A DNA stretch of 64,000 bases from SFTJ01 sp045613305 (GCA_045613305.1 JAZLAU010000035.1:44945-108944), one strand, 5' to 3'; counted from the stretch's first letter, positions 18,864-28,959 are shown. The notes: generated by a model from the letters alone, not told the origin. A program made the numbers and translations.

Positions 18864-20297
18864 TTATTCAGCTTTATTTTTTCTTCGATAGATTTTATAT
18901 CCAATAGATGCTACTATTATCGAAATAATTGGACACATATAATTAAACACACAATAAGGTAAATAATAAAATGTATTTACACCTAAAACCGTCGACTGAG
19001 TCATACCGCATGAGTTCCATGGAATTAAAACAGATGTTACAGAAATTGAATCTTCAAGCGAACGACTCAATAAACGAGGCTCTAAACCGTTTCGTGAATA
19101 CAAATTTTTATATATGTTACCTGTGACAATTAATGACAAGTATTGGTCTCCGGTACAAGCATTTACAAGCAAACCTGTACCTACTGTTGTAGAAACTATT
19201 TTGCGCAATCCATTTAGTTTTTGCGACAATTTGCGTGTTATGCTCGACAACATTCCAGTTCCAATCAGCGCCCCACCAAACAGCATTGCGCACAACACAA
19301 GTTTTATGGTTTCAAGCATGCCCGAAATGCCGCTTGTGCTAACAAGATTGTTTAGCATATCACTACCTGTGTTAATTGAAGTTTCGGTACATAGCACATT
19401 CACAATCGCCCAAAATGCACCGCTTTCTGCTGTCAAAAGTCCAAATATACTAGGTTGCATAAACACCAAACAGCACACTCCCATCAGTGTACTGATAAAC
19501 AATGTAAGCAACACCTTAACTCTAAGAACAATAAGCGTACATGTTACAACTGGTGCCAGCAACAACCAAGGTGAAATGTGAAATGTTTTCTCCAGTAGCA
19601 TTATCGTTTGCGAAGTTTCAGCGGCATTTGTAACATTTGTTATCAATCCAATGATTGAAAACACAATCAATGCTAAGATTAACGACGGAACAGTTGTAAT
19701 CATCATATATTTCACGTGTGTGAACAAATTGACACCCACAGTTGACGAAGCCAAAATCGTAGTGTCGGACAATGGAGACATTTTATCACCAAAATATGCG
19801 CCCGAAATTACTGCGCCTGCCGTACATGCTGGGTCATATCCCATCACATTTCCTATGCCCATAAATGCAACTCCAATTGTGGCACATGTTGTCCAGCTGC
19901 TACCAGTTAAAATTGATATTAATGAACATACTATAGTACATATTACTAAAAAAACTGTCGGACTAAGTAATTCCAATCCATAGACAATTATCGTTGGCAC
20001 CACTCCACCCAACATCCAAGTAGCTGAAATTGTTGAGATAAGAATAAGAATGGGCACAGCTGGAAGTATCTGCTTTGCACTCTTACACAAACCTCTTTTA
20101 AGTAAAATGAGCGAGCATGGGTGGAACAATCTCGACAAAACTAACGTGATTATGGACATTGCCAACAGCACATAACTGCTATACGTTAGAACATTGTCTG
20201 CTCCGTACACAATCATTATGTAAACAATCGTTAGAATTAAAAGCACAATTGGCACTAACGATAACATTATTGGCGGTAAACCTTTTTTATTTTCCAA
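18864..20297 (-). CDS. nhaC: Na+/H+ antiporter, NhaC family
   Basis: This 477-residue protein is hydrophobic throughout, with about a dozen membrane segments. It fits the NhaC family, which exchanges Na+ for H+ across the inner membrane. Family-like segments include TGSSWTTCATIGVAFMGIG (near residue 130), GAYFGDKMSPLSDTTILAS (near 168) and IPWNSCGMTQSTVLG (near 425). The first start codon is TTG at 20297; the next ATG is 10 codons later at the edge of the first membrane helix. The TTG start keeps the charged leader ENKKGLPP, so I prefer it. Placed downstream of glycan genes and hppA, it may share their message. Confidence 0.85.
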   Translation of the reverse strand: MENKKGLPPIMLSLVPIVLLILTIVYIMIVYGADNVLTYSSYVLLAMSIITLVLSRLFHPCSLILLKRGLCKSAKQILPAVPILILISTISATWMLGGVVPTIIVYGLELLSPTVFLVICTIVCSLISILTGSSWTTCATIGVAFMGIGNVMGYDPACTAGAVISGAYFGDKMSPLSDTTILASSTVGVNLFTHVKYMMITTVPSLILALIVFSIIGLITNVTNAAETSQTIMLLEKTFHISPWLLLAPVVTCTLIVLRVKVLLTLFISTLMGVCCLVFMQPSIFGLLTAESGAFWAIVNVLCTETSINTGSDMLNNLVSTSGISGMLETIKLVLCAMLFGGALIGTGMLSSITRKLSQKLNGLRKIVSTTVGTGLLVNACTGDQYLSLIVTGNIYKNLYSRNGLEPRLLSRSLEDSISVTSVLIPWNSCGMTQSTVLGVNTFYYLPYCVFNYMCPIISIIVASIGYKIYRRKNKAE

Positions 20298-20361
20298 GTG
20301 AATAGTTTTTTCGTAAAATTAAATTATTTCTCCAAGTAAAATTTGTCTCATGTTAATAAGG

Positions 20362-21765
20362 TTAGTAAGCCTTCTTGTCGCCAACTATGGCATTGAACAC
20401 TGTTTTTAATATAATATAAATATCTAGCCATAAGCTCCAATGTTCCATATACCAAATGTCACCTTTAACTCGGCCTTCCATTTGACCAATCTCCTTTGTC
20501 TCACCTCTAAAACCTGTCACTTGACTCCATCCTGTAATGCCCGGTTTTATATAGTGGCGTATCATGTAGTGATTGATTATCTTTGAATATTCTTCAGTAT
20601 GTTTTAACATGTGTGGACGAGGTCCTACAACACTCATGTCACCCAACAATACATTAAAGAATTGTGGAGTTTCATCTATATTTGTCTTACGTAGTATATC
20701 TCCCCACTTTGTCTTTCGTGGGTCGTCTTTTGTGGCTTGAAGTGTATCGGCTTCATTATTCACCTTCATGCTTCTAAACTTATATAGCACAAATTCTTTA
20801 CCATTCATGCCGCTTCTCTTTTGCTTAAAAAACACCGGCCCAGGCATTGTAATTTTAGTCACAATTGAAACTACAATGAAAATTATAGGGAAAAGAGTGA
20901 CCAAAAATAACAATGAGAAAAATATATCAAACACTCGCTTAACAAGACGATTCGACAATGTAGTTAGTGGACCATGGAAAAAGTTCATATATGGAATCGA
21001 CCCTAACACATTAAGATGCATAGCTTGTTGAGAGAAGTTGCTAATGGCCGGCACTATGTAGAAACTTAAAAAATTATTTTCGCAATATCTTGTAATTTCT
21101 TCCACCAAATTTGTTTTATAATCGGGATTCAAGCAGCAATACACCTCTTGCACACCACCTTTTGTGCTTAAGTATGGTATTACATCCTCTAAAACCCCCA
21201 AATGCTGCAAATCGCCATAACCATCGAATATTGTGTCGTTGAAATATCCTATTACATCAAAGCCCATCGACTTGTCTTTGGACAACTCTTTATAGAGCGA
21301 GATGATATTATTATCACAACCAATCAACACAACTTTTCTTCGGTTGCTTGGCATTTGATGGTATAATTTAGCAAAATAGCGTATGCCGTATCTAAACGAT
21401 AGAAAACACACAAACAGCGTAACTAGATACAACAGATAATATGGCCAACTAAAAACATAAAAGCCACCTATATGCAATATAAATACGCTTAATATCGAAT
21501 AATAGAAAACATTTTTTAGCACAGTCAGCAGCACTTCATAGTCTTTCGACCTACGCATGTGTACACTTACACCATTTTCTATTGTTACTGCAAAATAAAT
21601 AGTACAAATAAGAGATAGTGACTGTAAAAACTCACTACCCATTTGCGAATTTCTGAAATATGCAAAGAGCGCAAACAATCCCCCGCATATTACTACTTCC
21701 GAAAAAATAACAAAGGAAACTAGTAAACTACTGTATTTCGATGTTATATGTATGCGTCCACTCAT
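20362..21765 (-). CDS. Undecaprenyl-phosphate sugar-1-phosphate transferase (WcaJ-like)
   Basis: This initiating enzyme moves a sugar phosphate (often glucose-1-phosphate) from a nucleotide sugar to undecaprenyl phosphate, starting an exopolysaccharide or O-antigen unit. The N-terminal 140 residues hold about four membrane helices. A Rossmann-like CoA-binding domain follows (VVLIGCDNNIIS near residue 142). One more helix comes near 275, then the catalytic domain with KQKRSGMNGKEF, YKFRSMK, DETPQFFNV and MSVVGPRPH. The 467-residue length fits the polyprenyl glycosylphosphotransferase family. It directly follows ugd and rfbB. Confidence 0.9.
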   Translation of the reverse strand: MSGRIHITSKYSSLLVSFVIFSEVVICGGLFALFAYFRNSQMGSEFLQSLSLICTIYFAVTIENGVSVHMRRSKDYEVLLTVLKNVFYYSILSVFILHIGGFYVFSWPYYLLYLVTLFVCFLSFRYGIRYFAKLYHQMPSNRRKVVLIGCDNNIISLYKELSKDKSMGFDVIGYFNDTIFDGYGDLQHLGVLEDVIPYLSTKGGVQEVYCCLNPDYKTNLVEEITRYCENNFLSFYIVPAISNFSQQAMHLNVLGSIPYMNFFHGPLTTLSNRLVKRVFDIFFSLLFLVTLFPIIFIVVSIVTKITMPGPVFFKQKRSGMNGKEFVLYKFRSMKVNNEADTLQATKDDPRKTKWGDILRKTNIDETPQFFNVLLGDMSVVGPRPHMLKHTEEYSKIINHYMIRHYIKPGITGWSQVTGFRGETKEIGQMEGRVKGDIWYMEHWSLWLDIYIILKTVFNAIVGDKKAY

Positions 21766-21817
21766 AACGAAAAATTACCGATTAATCCATGAAGTTTTTC
21801 TCCTGAAAAATCAGCTT

Positions 21818-23074
21818 TTAATCTCTTCTAAAAATGTCTCTACTATAAACTTTATCTTTTACATCGTCAAGGCAAGCGTCATATCTATTAGCAATAATTG
21901 TTTGACTAATTTCTTTAAATTTAGCCAAATCGTTTATAACCTTACTGCCAAAGAAGGTTGAGCCATCTTCAAGTGTTGGCTCATACACTATAACTTGGGC
22001 GCCTTTTGCCTTTATACGTTTCATTATACCTTGAATGCTTGATTGCCTAAAGTTATCGCTATTACTCTTCATAGTCAATCTATAAACACCAATGATGCAT
22101 TGTTTTTCGTCATTCGGATTATAGTCACCACGATTGTAATAGTCATAATAACCTGTCATCGACAAAATGCGGTCAGCAATGAAATCTTTTCGAGTTCTAT
22201 TGCTTGCAACAATTGCCTCAATCAAGTTTTCAGGCACATCAGTATAGTTTGCCAATAGTTGTTTAGTGTCTTTTGGCAAACAATATCCTCCGTATCCAAA
22301 AGAAGGATTATTATATTGAGTTCCTATTCTAGGGTCTAAACACACGCCCTCTATAATGTGTCGAGTGTCCAAGCCCTTAATTTCTGCATAAGTGTCAAGT
22401 TCGTTAAAATACGAGACTCTTAAAGCAAGATATGTATTTGCAAATAATTTAACCGCTTCAGCCTCTGTAAATCCCATTATCAATGTTGGGATATCTTCTT
22501 TTAGTGCTCCTTGCTGAAGCAATTTTGCAAACTCATTTGCGGCTTCAACCATGCGAGCCGACTCCATGTCTGTACCTACGATTATTCTGCTCGGATACAG
22601 ATTATCATACAATGCCTTACTTTCTCTTAAAAATTCTGGCGAGAACATTATGTTTTCGCAATTCAATTTCTTTCTTAATGATTCGGTGTAGCCAACTGGT
22701 ATTGTTGATTTAATCACTATTATAGCCTGCGGATTATAATTAATAACCAATTTAACCACCGATTCAACTGCGCTTGTGTCAAAGAAATTCTTCTTCGAGT
22801 CGTAATTCGTTGGTGCTGCAACAACAACATAATCAGCATCTTTATATGCTTCTTCAGCATCTAATGTTGCCCTTAGATTCAATGGTTTGTTCTTTAGATA
22901 GTCTTCAATTTCACTATCTACAATAGGCGATTTTTTGTTGTTGATAAGTTCCACTTTTTGGGGAACAATGTCTACTGCAACAACTTGATTGTGCTGAGCC
23001 AATAGTGTTGCAATACTAAGCCCAACATATCCTGTACCGGCTACTGCTATTTTAATTTCCTTTTCCACAATCAT
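21818..23074 (-). CDS. ugd: UDP-glucose 6-dehydrogenase
   Basis: It oxidises UDP-glucose to UDP-glucuronate with two NAD+, supplying an acidic sugar for surface glycans. The NAD-binding motif GTGYVGLSIA is near residue 14. The catalytic cysteine lies in GYGGYCLPKDT near residue 255. The length of 418 is that of the shorter Bacteroidales form. Its ATG overlaps the TGA of rfbB by 4 bases, so the two are translationally coupled. Confidence 0.9.
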   Translation of the reverse strand: MIVEKEIKIAVAGTGYVGLSIATLLAQHNQVVAVDIVPQKVELINNKKSPIVDSEIEDYLKNKPLNLRATLDAEEAYKDADYVVVAAPTNYDSKKNFFDTSAVESVVKLVINYNPQAIIVIKSTIPVGYTESLRKKLNCENIMFSPEFLRESKALYDNLYPSRIIVGTDMESARMVEAANEFAKLLQQGALKEDIPTLIMGFTEAEAVKLFANTYLALRVSYFNELDTYAEIKGLDTRHIIEGVCLDPRIGTQYNNPSFGYGGYCLPKDTKQLLANYTDVPENLIEAIVASNRTRKDFIADRILSMTGYYDYYNRGDYNPNDEKQCIIGVYRLTMKSNSDNFRQSSIQGIMKRIKAKGAQVIVYEPTLEDGSTFFGSKVINDLAKFKEISQTIIANRYDACLDDVKDKVYSRDIFRRD

Positions 23075-24210
23075 CGGTTTTTGTACATGTCCTCATAATA
23101 TTTTTCATAATCGCCCGACGTAATGTTATCCATCCATTCTTGATTGTCAAGATACCATTTAACCGTCTTCTCTATGCCTTCCTCAAATTGCAATGAAGGC
23201 TCCCATCCTAATTCTGCTTGCAATTTTCGCGAATCGATAGCATAACGCGCATCGTGTCCTAAGCGGTCGGTAACATAAGTTATAAGATTTAGGTCTTCTC
23301 CCTCTTCTCGGCCTAACAACTTGTCGACCGTATTGATAATTACCTTTATAATATCAATGTTTTTCCATTCATTAAAACCGCCAATATTATAGGTTTCAGC
23401 GACTTTACCTTCATGGAATATCAAATCGATAGCTCGCGCATGATCTTCCACATAAAGCCAATCACGCACATTCTCGCCCTTGCCATATACAGGAAGCGGA
23501 CGACGATGACGTATGTTATTGATAAATAATGGTATTAATTTCTCAGGGAATTGATATGGTCCATAATTGTTTGAGCAGTTTGTTACAATAGTAGGCATTC
23601 CGTATGTGTCGTGATATGCTCTAACAAAATGGTCGCTACTTGCTTTGCTCGCGCTGTATGGACTATGTGGATTGTAACTTGTTGTTTCAAGGAAAAACTC
23701 ATTTCCATAAGCCAAATGGTGCTTTGACGACGCTGATGTAGTAAACGGCGACTCTACACCTTCGGGCGCATTCATTTCCAATGCGCCATACACTTCGTCG
23801 GTAGAAATGTGATAAAATCGTTTTCCCTCATATTTTTCAGGAAGAGATTCCCAATAGAGTTTTGCCGCTTGTAGCAATGAAAGGGTTCCCATTACATTTG
23901 TTCTTGCAAATGTAAACGGGTCTTTAATAGAGCGGTCAACATGGCTTTCAGCTGCAAGATGTATGATTCCGTCAACCTTTTCTTCTTGCATAAGTTTATA
24001 GAAGTTTTCAAAATCACAAATATCCATCTTTACAAATTTGTAGTTTGGTTTATCTTCCAAATCTTTCAAATTTGCCAAATTTCCTGCATAGGTCAATTTG
24101 TCAAGATTGATAATCTTGTAATTGCTATATTTGTTAACTAACAATCTCACAACATGGCTGCCAATAAATCCAGCACCACCTGTCACTACTATTGTTCTCG
24201 ATGCATTCAT
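23071..24210 (-). CDS. rfbB: dTDP-glucose 4,6-dehydratase
   Basis: This is the second step of dTDP-L-rhamnose synthesis. The NAD-binding loop TGGAGFIGSHV starts near residue 10. The DEVYG segment (near 140) and the YSASKASSDH active-site motif (near 180) carry the catalytic Asp/Glu and Tyr/Lys. At 379 residues it is slightly longer than the E. coli enzyme because of an insertion around residues 145-170, usual in Bacteroidales. It lies 42 nt after hppA rather than beside rfbACD. Confidence 0.95.
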   Translation of the reverse strand: MNASRTIVVTGGAGFIGSHVVRLLVNKYSNYKIINLDKLTYAGNLANLKDLEDKPNYKFVKMDICDFENFYKLMQEEKVDGIIHLAAESHVDRSIKDPFTFARTNVMGTLSLLQAAKLYWESLPEKYEGKRFYHISTDEVYGALEMNAPEGVESPFTTSASSKHHLAYGNEFFLETTSYNPHSPYSASKASSDHFVRAYHDTYGMPTIVTNCSNNYGPYQFPEKLIPLFINNIRHRRPLPVYGKGENVRDWLYVEDHARAIDLIFHEGKVAETYNIGGFNEWKNIDIIKVIINTVDKLLGREEGEDLNLITYVTDRLGHDARYAIDSRKLQAELGWEPSLQFEEGIEKTVKWYLDNQEWMDNITSGDYEKYYEDMYKNR

Positions 24211-24252
24211 AACTTTAAAACTCTATTGAGAATCTCTTTCTGTTAATTTAAA

Positions 24253-26457
24253 TTATAAGAATGCAACAGTCAAGCCTGCCATAACAATGCTGACCATCGA
24301 CATTAACTTAATCAAAATATTCAAACTTGGGCCTGATGTGTCCTTAAATGGGTCACCCACAGTGTCGCCTACAATTGTCGACTTATGGCTGAAACTACCC
24401 TTGCCTCCAAAATGACCTTCTTCAATCATCTTCTTTGCATTGTCCCAAGCGCCACCGCTGTTTGCCATAAACACGGCCAATGTAAATCCTGCAGATAATG
24501 CGCCTACCAATAGGCCAAGCACGCCACCTACACCTAAAAGAATACCAACAACTATTGGAATTATAATTGCAAGAATTGAAGGTAAAATCATTTCGTGTTG
24601 TGCTGCTTGTGTCGAAATTTCTACGCATCTTCCATAATCAGGAGTAGCATTACCTTCCATGATGCCTTTAATTGTACGCAATTGACGGCGCACTTCTTCC
24701 ACCATCTTTTGTGCAGCGCGTCCCACTGCTTCCATTGTCAAACCACAGAAAAGGAATGCTGCCATTGCGCCTATAAATGCTCCGATAAGCACCTTAGGAT
24801 TCATCAACGTAACCTGGAAGAAATTCATAAAATCAGGCATTGTTGCTGTTGATGGGTCGAATGTGTTACCAATTGAGTCAATAAATTGCCTGCCTTGTTC
24901 AACTTGTCGAATCATTGCAATCTTAATCTCTTCTACATATGATGCCAACAAAGCCAAACCTGTTAAAGCTGCACTACCAATAGCAAATCCCTTACCGGTT
25001 GCCGCTGTTGTGTTACCTAATGCATCAAGCGCATCTGTACGATGACGAATTTCTTCACCTAATCCGCTCATTTCTGCATTACCGCCAGCATTGTCTGCAA
25101 TTGGGCCATATGCGTCAGTTGCCAATGTGATGCCTAAAGTTGAAAGCATACCTACTGCAGCTACACCAATACCATAAAGACCCTTTGCAATACTATCGGC
25201 ACTCATGCTTAAGTCAAAACCGTTAGCGCACATGTAACTCATCAAAATTGCCACACCAATTGTCAAAACCGGGATACAAGTTGAAATCATACCGGTACCA
25301 ATGCCCTTAATGATTACAGTAGCACTACCAGTTTGGCCGGCTTCGGCTATTTTTTGTGTTGGTTTATATGTATGACTAGTATAATATTCTGTTGCTTGGC
25401 CAATTATAACGCCAGCAACTAAACCAGTTATCACAGAGAACGAAACTCCAATCCAGTTTTCAATTCCTAATAGGTATAGGATTACAAATGAAGCAACCGC
25501 AATTAAAACAGCACTAATATTTGTTCCTAACGACAAAGAGCGCAACAAATCTTTCATTGTAGCACCTTCCTTTGTTCTAACCACAAAAATACCTATCAAT
25601 GAAAGGAAAATGCCAACTGCAGCAATAATCATAGGAGCAATTATCGCCTTCATCTGCATCTCCGGATTAATAGCAAAGGCTGTTGCACCCAAAGCCGCTG
25701 TCGACAAGATGCTGCCGCAATAGCTTTCATACAAGTCTGCACCCATACCTGCTACGTCACCTACATTGTCACCTACATTGTCGGCAATTGTTGCTGGGTT
25801 ACGAGGGTCATCTTCAGGGATGTCGGCTTCAACCTTACCCACTATATCAGCACCAACATCGGCCGCTTTTGTATAAATACCACCGCCAACACGTGCAAAC
25901 AATGCTTGTGTTGAAGCACCCATACCAAAAGTTAGCATTGTGGTTGTTATAGTTATCATCGCTGTTGATTCGCCTTCATAGAACGCGCTTAAAACAACAA
26001 ACCAAAGTGCAATGTCCAACAAGCCAAGACCAACAACTACAAGTCCCATAACGGCACCAGAACGGAAGGCAATCTTTAATCCAGCATCCAAACCCTTTCT
26101 TGCAGCATTTGCCGTACGTCCCGATGCATATGTTGCTGTTTTCATGCCAAAGAATCCAGCCAAACCAGAGAATAAACCTCCAGTTAAAAATGCAAATGGA
26201 ACCCATGGATTTTGAACTTCAAGCACATAGGCCATAAAGGCAAACACTAAAGCCAATACAATAAATACAATTAAAACTACTTTGTACTGTTGCTTTAGGT
26301 AAGCCATAGCACCTTTTCTTACATATTCAGCAATTTCTCTCATTCTTGGTGTTCCTTCATCTGACTTCATCATTGTCTTGAAGAAATACCATGCCATTGC
26401 CAAAGCCACAATCGACGCCACAGGCACTAGCCAAAATACTGGAGGAATAGTATTCAT
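24253..26457 (-). CDS. hppA: K+-dependent ion-pumping membrane pyrophosphatase
   Basis: It hydrolyses PPi and pumps Na+ (possibly also H+) out across the inner membrane. The 734-residue protein has about 16 membrane helices. Substrate loops are visible: DVGADIVGKVEADIPEDDPRNPATIADNVG begins near residue 205 (split across the active site), with ADNAGGNAEMSG near 458 and GDTVGDPFKDT near 696. The segment GNTTAATGKG near 485 has Ala where K+-independent enzymes have Lys, which marks the K+-dependent class; Na+ pumping is inferred from class and phylum. It sits inside the rhamnose gene run between rfbD and rfbB. Confidence 0.93.
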   Translation of the reverse strand: MNTIPPVFWLVPVASIVALAMAWYFFKTMMKSDEGTPRMREIAEYVRKGAMAYLKQQYKVVLIVFIVLALVFAFMAYVLEVQNPWVPFAFLTGGLFSGLAGFFGMKTATYASGRTANAARKGLDAGLKIAFRSGAVMGLVVVGLGLLDIALWFVVLSAFYEGESTAMITITTTMLTFGMGASTQALFARVGGGIYTKAADVGADIVGKVEADIPEDDPRNPATIADNVGDNVGDVAGMGADLYESYCGSILSTAALGATAFAINPEMQMKAIIAPMIIAAVGIFLSLIGIFVVRTKEGATMKDLLRSLSLGTNISAVLIAVASFVILYLLGIENWIGVSFSVITGLVAGVIIGQATEYYTSHTYKPTQKIAEAGQTGSATVIIKGIGTGMISTCIPVLTIGVAILMSYMCANGFDLSMSADSIAKGLYGIGVAAVGMLSTLGITLATDAYGPIADNAGGNAEMSGLGEEIRHRTDALDALGNTTAATGKGFAIGSAALTGLALLASYVEEIKIAMIRQVEQGRQFIDSIGNTFDPSTATMPDFMNFFQVTLMNPKVLIGAFIGAMAAFLFCGLTMEAVGRAAQKMVEEVRRQLRTIKGIMEGNATPDYGRCVEISTQAAQHEMILPSILAIIIPIVVGILLGVGGVLGLLVGALSAGFTLAVFMANSGGAWDNAKKMIEEGHFGGKGSFSHKSTIVGDTVGDPFKDTSGPSLNILIKLMSMVSIVMAGLTVAFL

Positions 26458-26477
26458 AAGATTTAATGTTAGATTGG

Positions 26478-27380
26478 TTAATTAATAAATGGTTGATTTA
26501 TAATGTTTTTAATACATTTACTTAAAGAATCAGTCCAATGTGGAATAGAAATTCCAAAAGTAGTCTTAATCTTAGTCTTATCAAGAACGGAATAACTTGG
26601 ACGCACAACCTTGCTCGGAAATTCATTGCTGTGACACGGATTTATTGCACATTGATTGTTGCCACACATTTTCGCTATCGTTACGGCAAAATCATACCAC
26701 GAGCACACCCCTTCGTTGCTATAGTGATATATGCCATAGTTTCCGTCACATTTGCCATTTTCCACTATAGAAACTATTACCTCTGCCAAATCATAAGCAT
26801 ATGTAGGAGTTCCAACCTGGTCGAAAACCACATTCAAACTTGGCTTGCTTGAAGTTAAATTCATCATGGTCTTTACGAAATTCTTTCCGAATTCGCTATA
26901 AAGCCATGACGTGCGTATTATAATATGCTTACAGCCCGACAGTATAACTTTTCGCTCGCCTTCCAATTTTGTTTCACCATATACTCCAGTTGGCGTACCA
27001 TGTTGCTCTTCTCCACAAGGGGTATTATAAGGGTCACCCCCAAACACATAGTCCGTACTGATATGTACCAACAAGCCATTTACTTCAGTCATGGCAACCG
27101 AAAGGTTATATGGTGCTTCTGCATTCAGCTTATGCGCACAATCTGAATCATCCTCTGCTCTATCAACATTTGTAAAAGCTGCACAATTTATTATTGTATC
27201 AATTTCATGTTTTGCAACAATTGACCTAACATCATCAAGTTTAGTGATGTCGAGGATAGTCGTTTCATGGCATTCGCTCTCAACAACATCTGTAAAGATA
27301 TAGTTGTTGATTGAATTTTTGGCAATAATCCTAATCTCATTGCCAAGTTGACCATTTGCACCTGTTACAAGTATGTTCAT
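26478..27380 (-). CDS. rfbD: dTDP-4-dehydrorhamnose reductase
   Basis: It makes the last reduction to dTDP-L-rhamnose using NAD(P)H. The nucleotide-binding TGANGQLGNEI opens the protein, TDYVFGG is near residue 115 and the catalytic YGETKLEGE is near 138. The length of 300 is normal. It begins 3 nt after the rfbC stop; hppA starts 20 nt after its own stop. Confidence 0.95.
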   Translation of the reverse strand: MNILVTGANGQLGNEIRIIAKNSINNYIFTDVVESECHETTILDITKLDDVRSIVAKHEIDTIINCAAFTNVDRAEDDSDCAHKLNAEAPYNLSVAMTEVNGLLVHISTDYVFGGDPYNTPCGEEQHGTPTGVYGETKLEGERKVILSGCKHIIIRTSWLYSEFGKNFVKTMMNLTSSKPSLNVVFDQVGTPTYAYDLAEVIVSIVENGKCDGNYGIYHYSNEGVCSWYDFAVTIAKMCGNNQCAINPCHSNEFPSKVVRPSYSVLDKTKIKTTFGISIPHWTDSLSKCIKNIINQPFIN

Positions 27381-27383
27381 ATA

Positions 27384-27953
27384 TCAATACAAATTATCTT
27401 TAATATCAAACGGTGAATCAAATTCACTCAACGGCGGATAATGCTTATCTTTTTCGCTCATAATGGCATTCGCAAGATTCACTTGCCAATCTATGCCAAG
27501 GCTTTCATCAAGAGCGCTTAATCCGCCCTCACTTTCTGGGTGGTAAAAGTCGTCGCATTTATATTGAAAGATGGCGCTCTCGCTTAAAACCACAAATCCA
27601 TGCGCAAATCCCCTTGGTATAAAAAGTTGGCGATGATTTGATTCTGACAGTTCTACGGCAACATGCTTACCAAAAGTTGGCGAGCCTTTTCTAATGTCAA
27701 CCGCCACGTCAAGAACCTTTCCCTTTACACATCTAACCAATTTGCTTTGCGAATATGGAGGTTTCTGAAAATGCAAGCCTCTCAACACTCCATACTTTGA
27801 CATGCTTTCATTGTCTTGAACAAAGTTAACTGGGCCTATCTTTTCGCTAAAATCCTTTTGCGAATAGCTTTCAAAAAAGTACCCTCGCGAATCACCAAAC
27901 ACCCTTGGCTCAATTATATAGACGCCTTCTATTTCTGTGTTTACAACATTCAT
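27384..27953 (-). CDS. rfbC: dTDP-4-dehydrorhamnose 3,5-epimerase
   Basis: It epimerises C3 and C5 of the 4-keto sugar in rhamnose synthesis. The product (189 residues) is a cupin with the expected RGLHFQKPP block near residue 58, the conserved Lys/Asp region GKVLDVAVDIRKGSPTFG near 82 and PRGFAHGF near 118. A GTG at 27956 also opens the frame, but ATG 27953 overlaps the rfbA TGA as TGATG and is the better start. Confidence 0.95.
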   Translation of the reverse strand: MNVVNTEIEGVYIIEPRVFGDSRGYFFESYSQKDFSEKIGPVNFVQDNESMSKYGVLRGLHFQKPPYSQSKLVRCVKGKVLDVAVDIRKGSPTFGKHVAVELSESNHRQLFIPRGFAHGFVVLSESAIFQYKCDDFYHPESEGGLSALDESLGIDWQVNLANAIMSEKDKHYPPLSEFDSPFDIKDNLY

Positions 27954-28858
27954 CACTCTATTATGCTTTTGCCCGTACGTTTAATTTCATCAATAACCTT
28001 CAACAAGTATTGTCCGTATTGATTTTTTATCATTGGCTGTGCAAGGCATCTCATTTTTTCCTCATCAATCCAGCCTCTTCGATATGCTATTCCCTCAAGA
28101 CAGGCGACCTTAAGGCCTTGACGTTTTTCAATAACTTCAATGTAGGTAGACGCTTCCGACAACGATTCGTGCGTACCAGTGTCAAGCCAGGCAAAACCTT
28201 TATCCAATGTCTTAACCATCAATTCTCCATCTTCCAAGAAATGCTGATTGACAGCCGTAATTTCAAGTTCGCCTCTTGCCGATGGCTTAATGCCCTTAGC
28301 CACCTCCACAACCTTATTAGGGTAAAAGTACAAACCAACAACCGCATAGTTGCTTTTAGGGTTCTTTGGCTTTTCTTCTATCGACAAGCAATTTCCATTA
28401 TCATCAAACTCTGCCACACCATATCTTTCTGGGTCATTAACCCAATAACCGAATACTGTGGCTTTATTATCCTGCTCGGCATTCAACACGGCATCTTTTA
28501 ACAAACGAGAAAAACCCGCACCGTGAAAAATATTGTCGCCTAACACCAAGCACACATTGTCATCGCCTATGAATTCTTCGCCAATCAAAAAGGCTTGCGC
28601 AAGGCCATCAGGCGATGGCTGTTCTGCATATTGAAAACTTACACCATAGTCTGACCCATCGCCCAACAAACGTTTAAAACCTGGCAAATCATAAGGTGTG
28701 GAAATAATCAAGATTTCCCTAATACCAGCCTCCATCAATACAGATATCGGATAATACACCATAGGTTTGTCATATATTGGCAGCAACTGTTTGCTTACAC
28801 CTTTAGTTATTGGGTAAAGGCGTGTTCCAGAACCACCGGCCAAAACTATTCCTTTCAT
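27953..28858 (-). CDS. rfbA: Glucose-1-phosphate thymidylyltransferase
   Basis: It joins dTTP and glucose-1-phosphate to give dTDP-glucose and PPi, the committed step to dTDP-rhamnose. The signature KGIVLAGGSGTRLYP opens the protein, KPMVYYPIS is near residue 31, and LGDNIFHG is near 110. The 301-residue length fits RmlA. It is the first gene of the ten-gene run and has a consensus promoter 70-100 nt upstream. Regulation of RmlA by dTDP-rhamnose is known for the family. Confidence 0.96.
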   Translation of the reverse strand: MKGIVLAGGSGTRLYPITKGVSKQLLPIYDKPMVYYPISVLMEAGIREILIISTPYDLPGFKRLLGDGSDYGVSFQYAEQPSPDGLAQAFLIGEEFIGDDNVCLVLGDNIFHGAGFSRLLKDAVLNAEQDNKATVFGYWVNDPERYGVAEFDDNGNCLSIEEKPKNPKSNYAVVGLYFYPNKVVEVAKGIKPSARGELEITAVNQHFLEDGELMVKTLDKGFAWLDTGTHESLSEASTYIEVIEKRQGLKVACLEGIAYRRGWIDEEKMRCLAQPMIKNQYGQYLLKVIDEIKRTGKSIIE

Positions 28859-28928
28859 GTTAAAACTATCCTTGTGAGTTAATTAATATTCTTTTTTACA
28901 GCGCATTTCTTGTCACGCACTTAATATA

Positions 28929-28959
28929 CAAAAATAGCAAGAATAATCAGCATATCAAA
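28929..28959 (-). promoter_or_regulatory. Consensus promoter for the rfb run
   Basis: On the minus strand TTTG (28959-28956) and TATTTTTG (28936-28929) are separated by exactly 19 nt, a full Bacteroidetes promoter match. Transcription should begin near 28922, giving a leader of about 64 nt. Confidence 0.75.

Noticed and set aside
24595..26206. Several open frames opposite hppA
   Set aside because: All overlap the well-supported pyrophosphatase and have low-complexity His, Ser or Trp-rich products caused by its codon pattern.
27905..28501. Long + strand frame of 198 codons opposite rfbA and rfbC
   Set aside because: It is antisense to two intact rhamnose genes with clear motifs, and its Cys/Phe/Leu-rich product looks like a shadow.
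28860..28928. Possible riboswitch in the rfbA leader
   Set aside because: The predicted leader of about 64 nt is too short and shows no stable paired structure.
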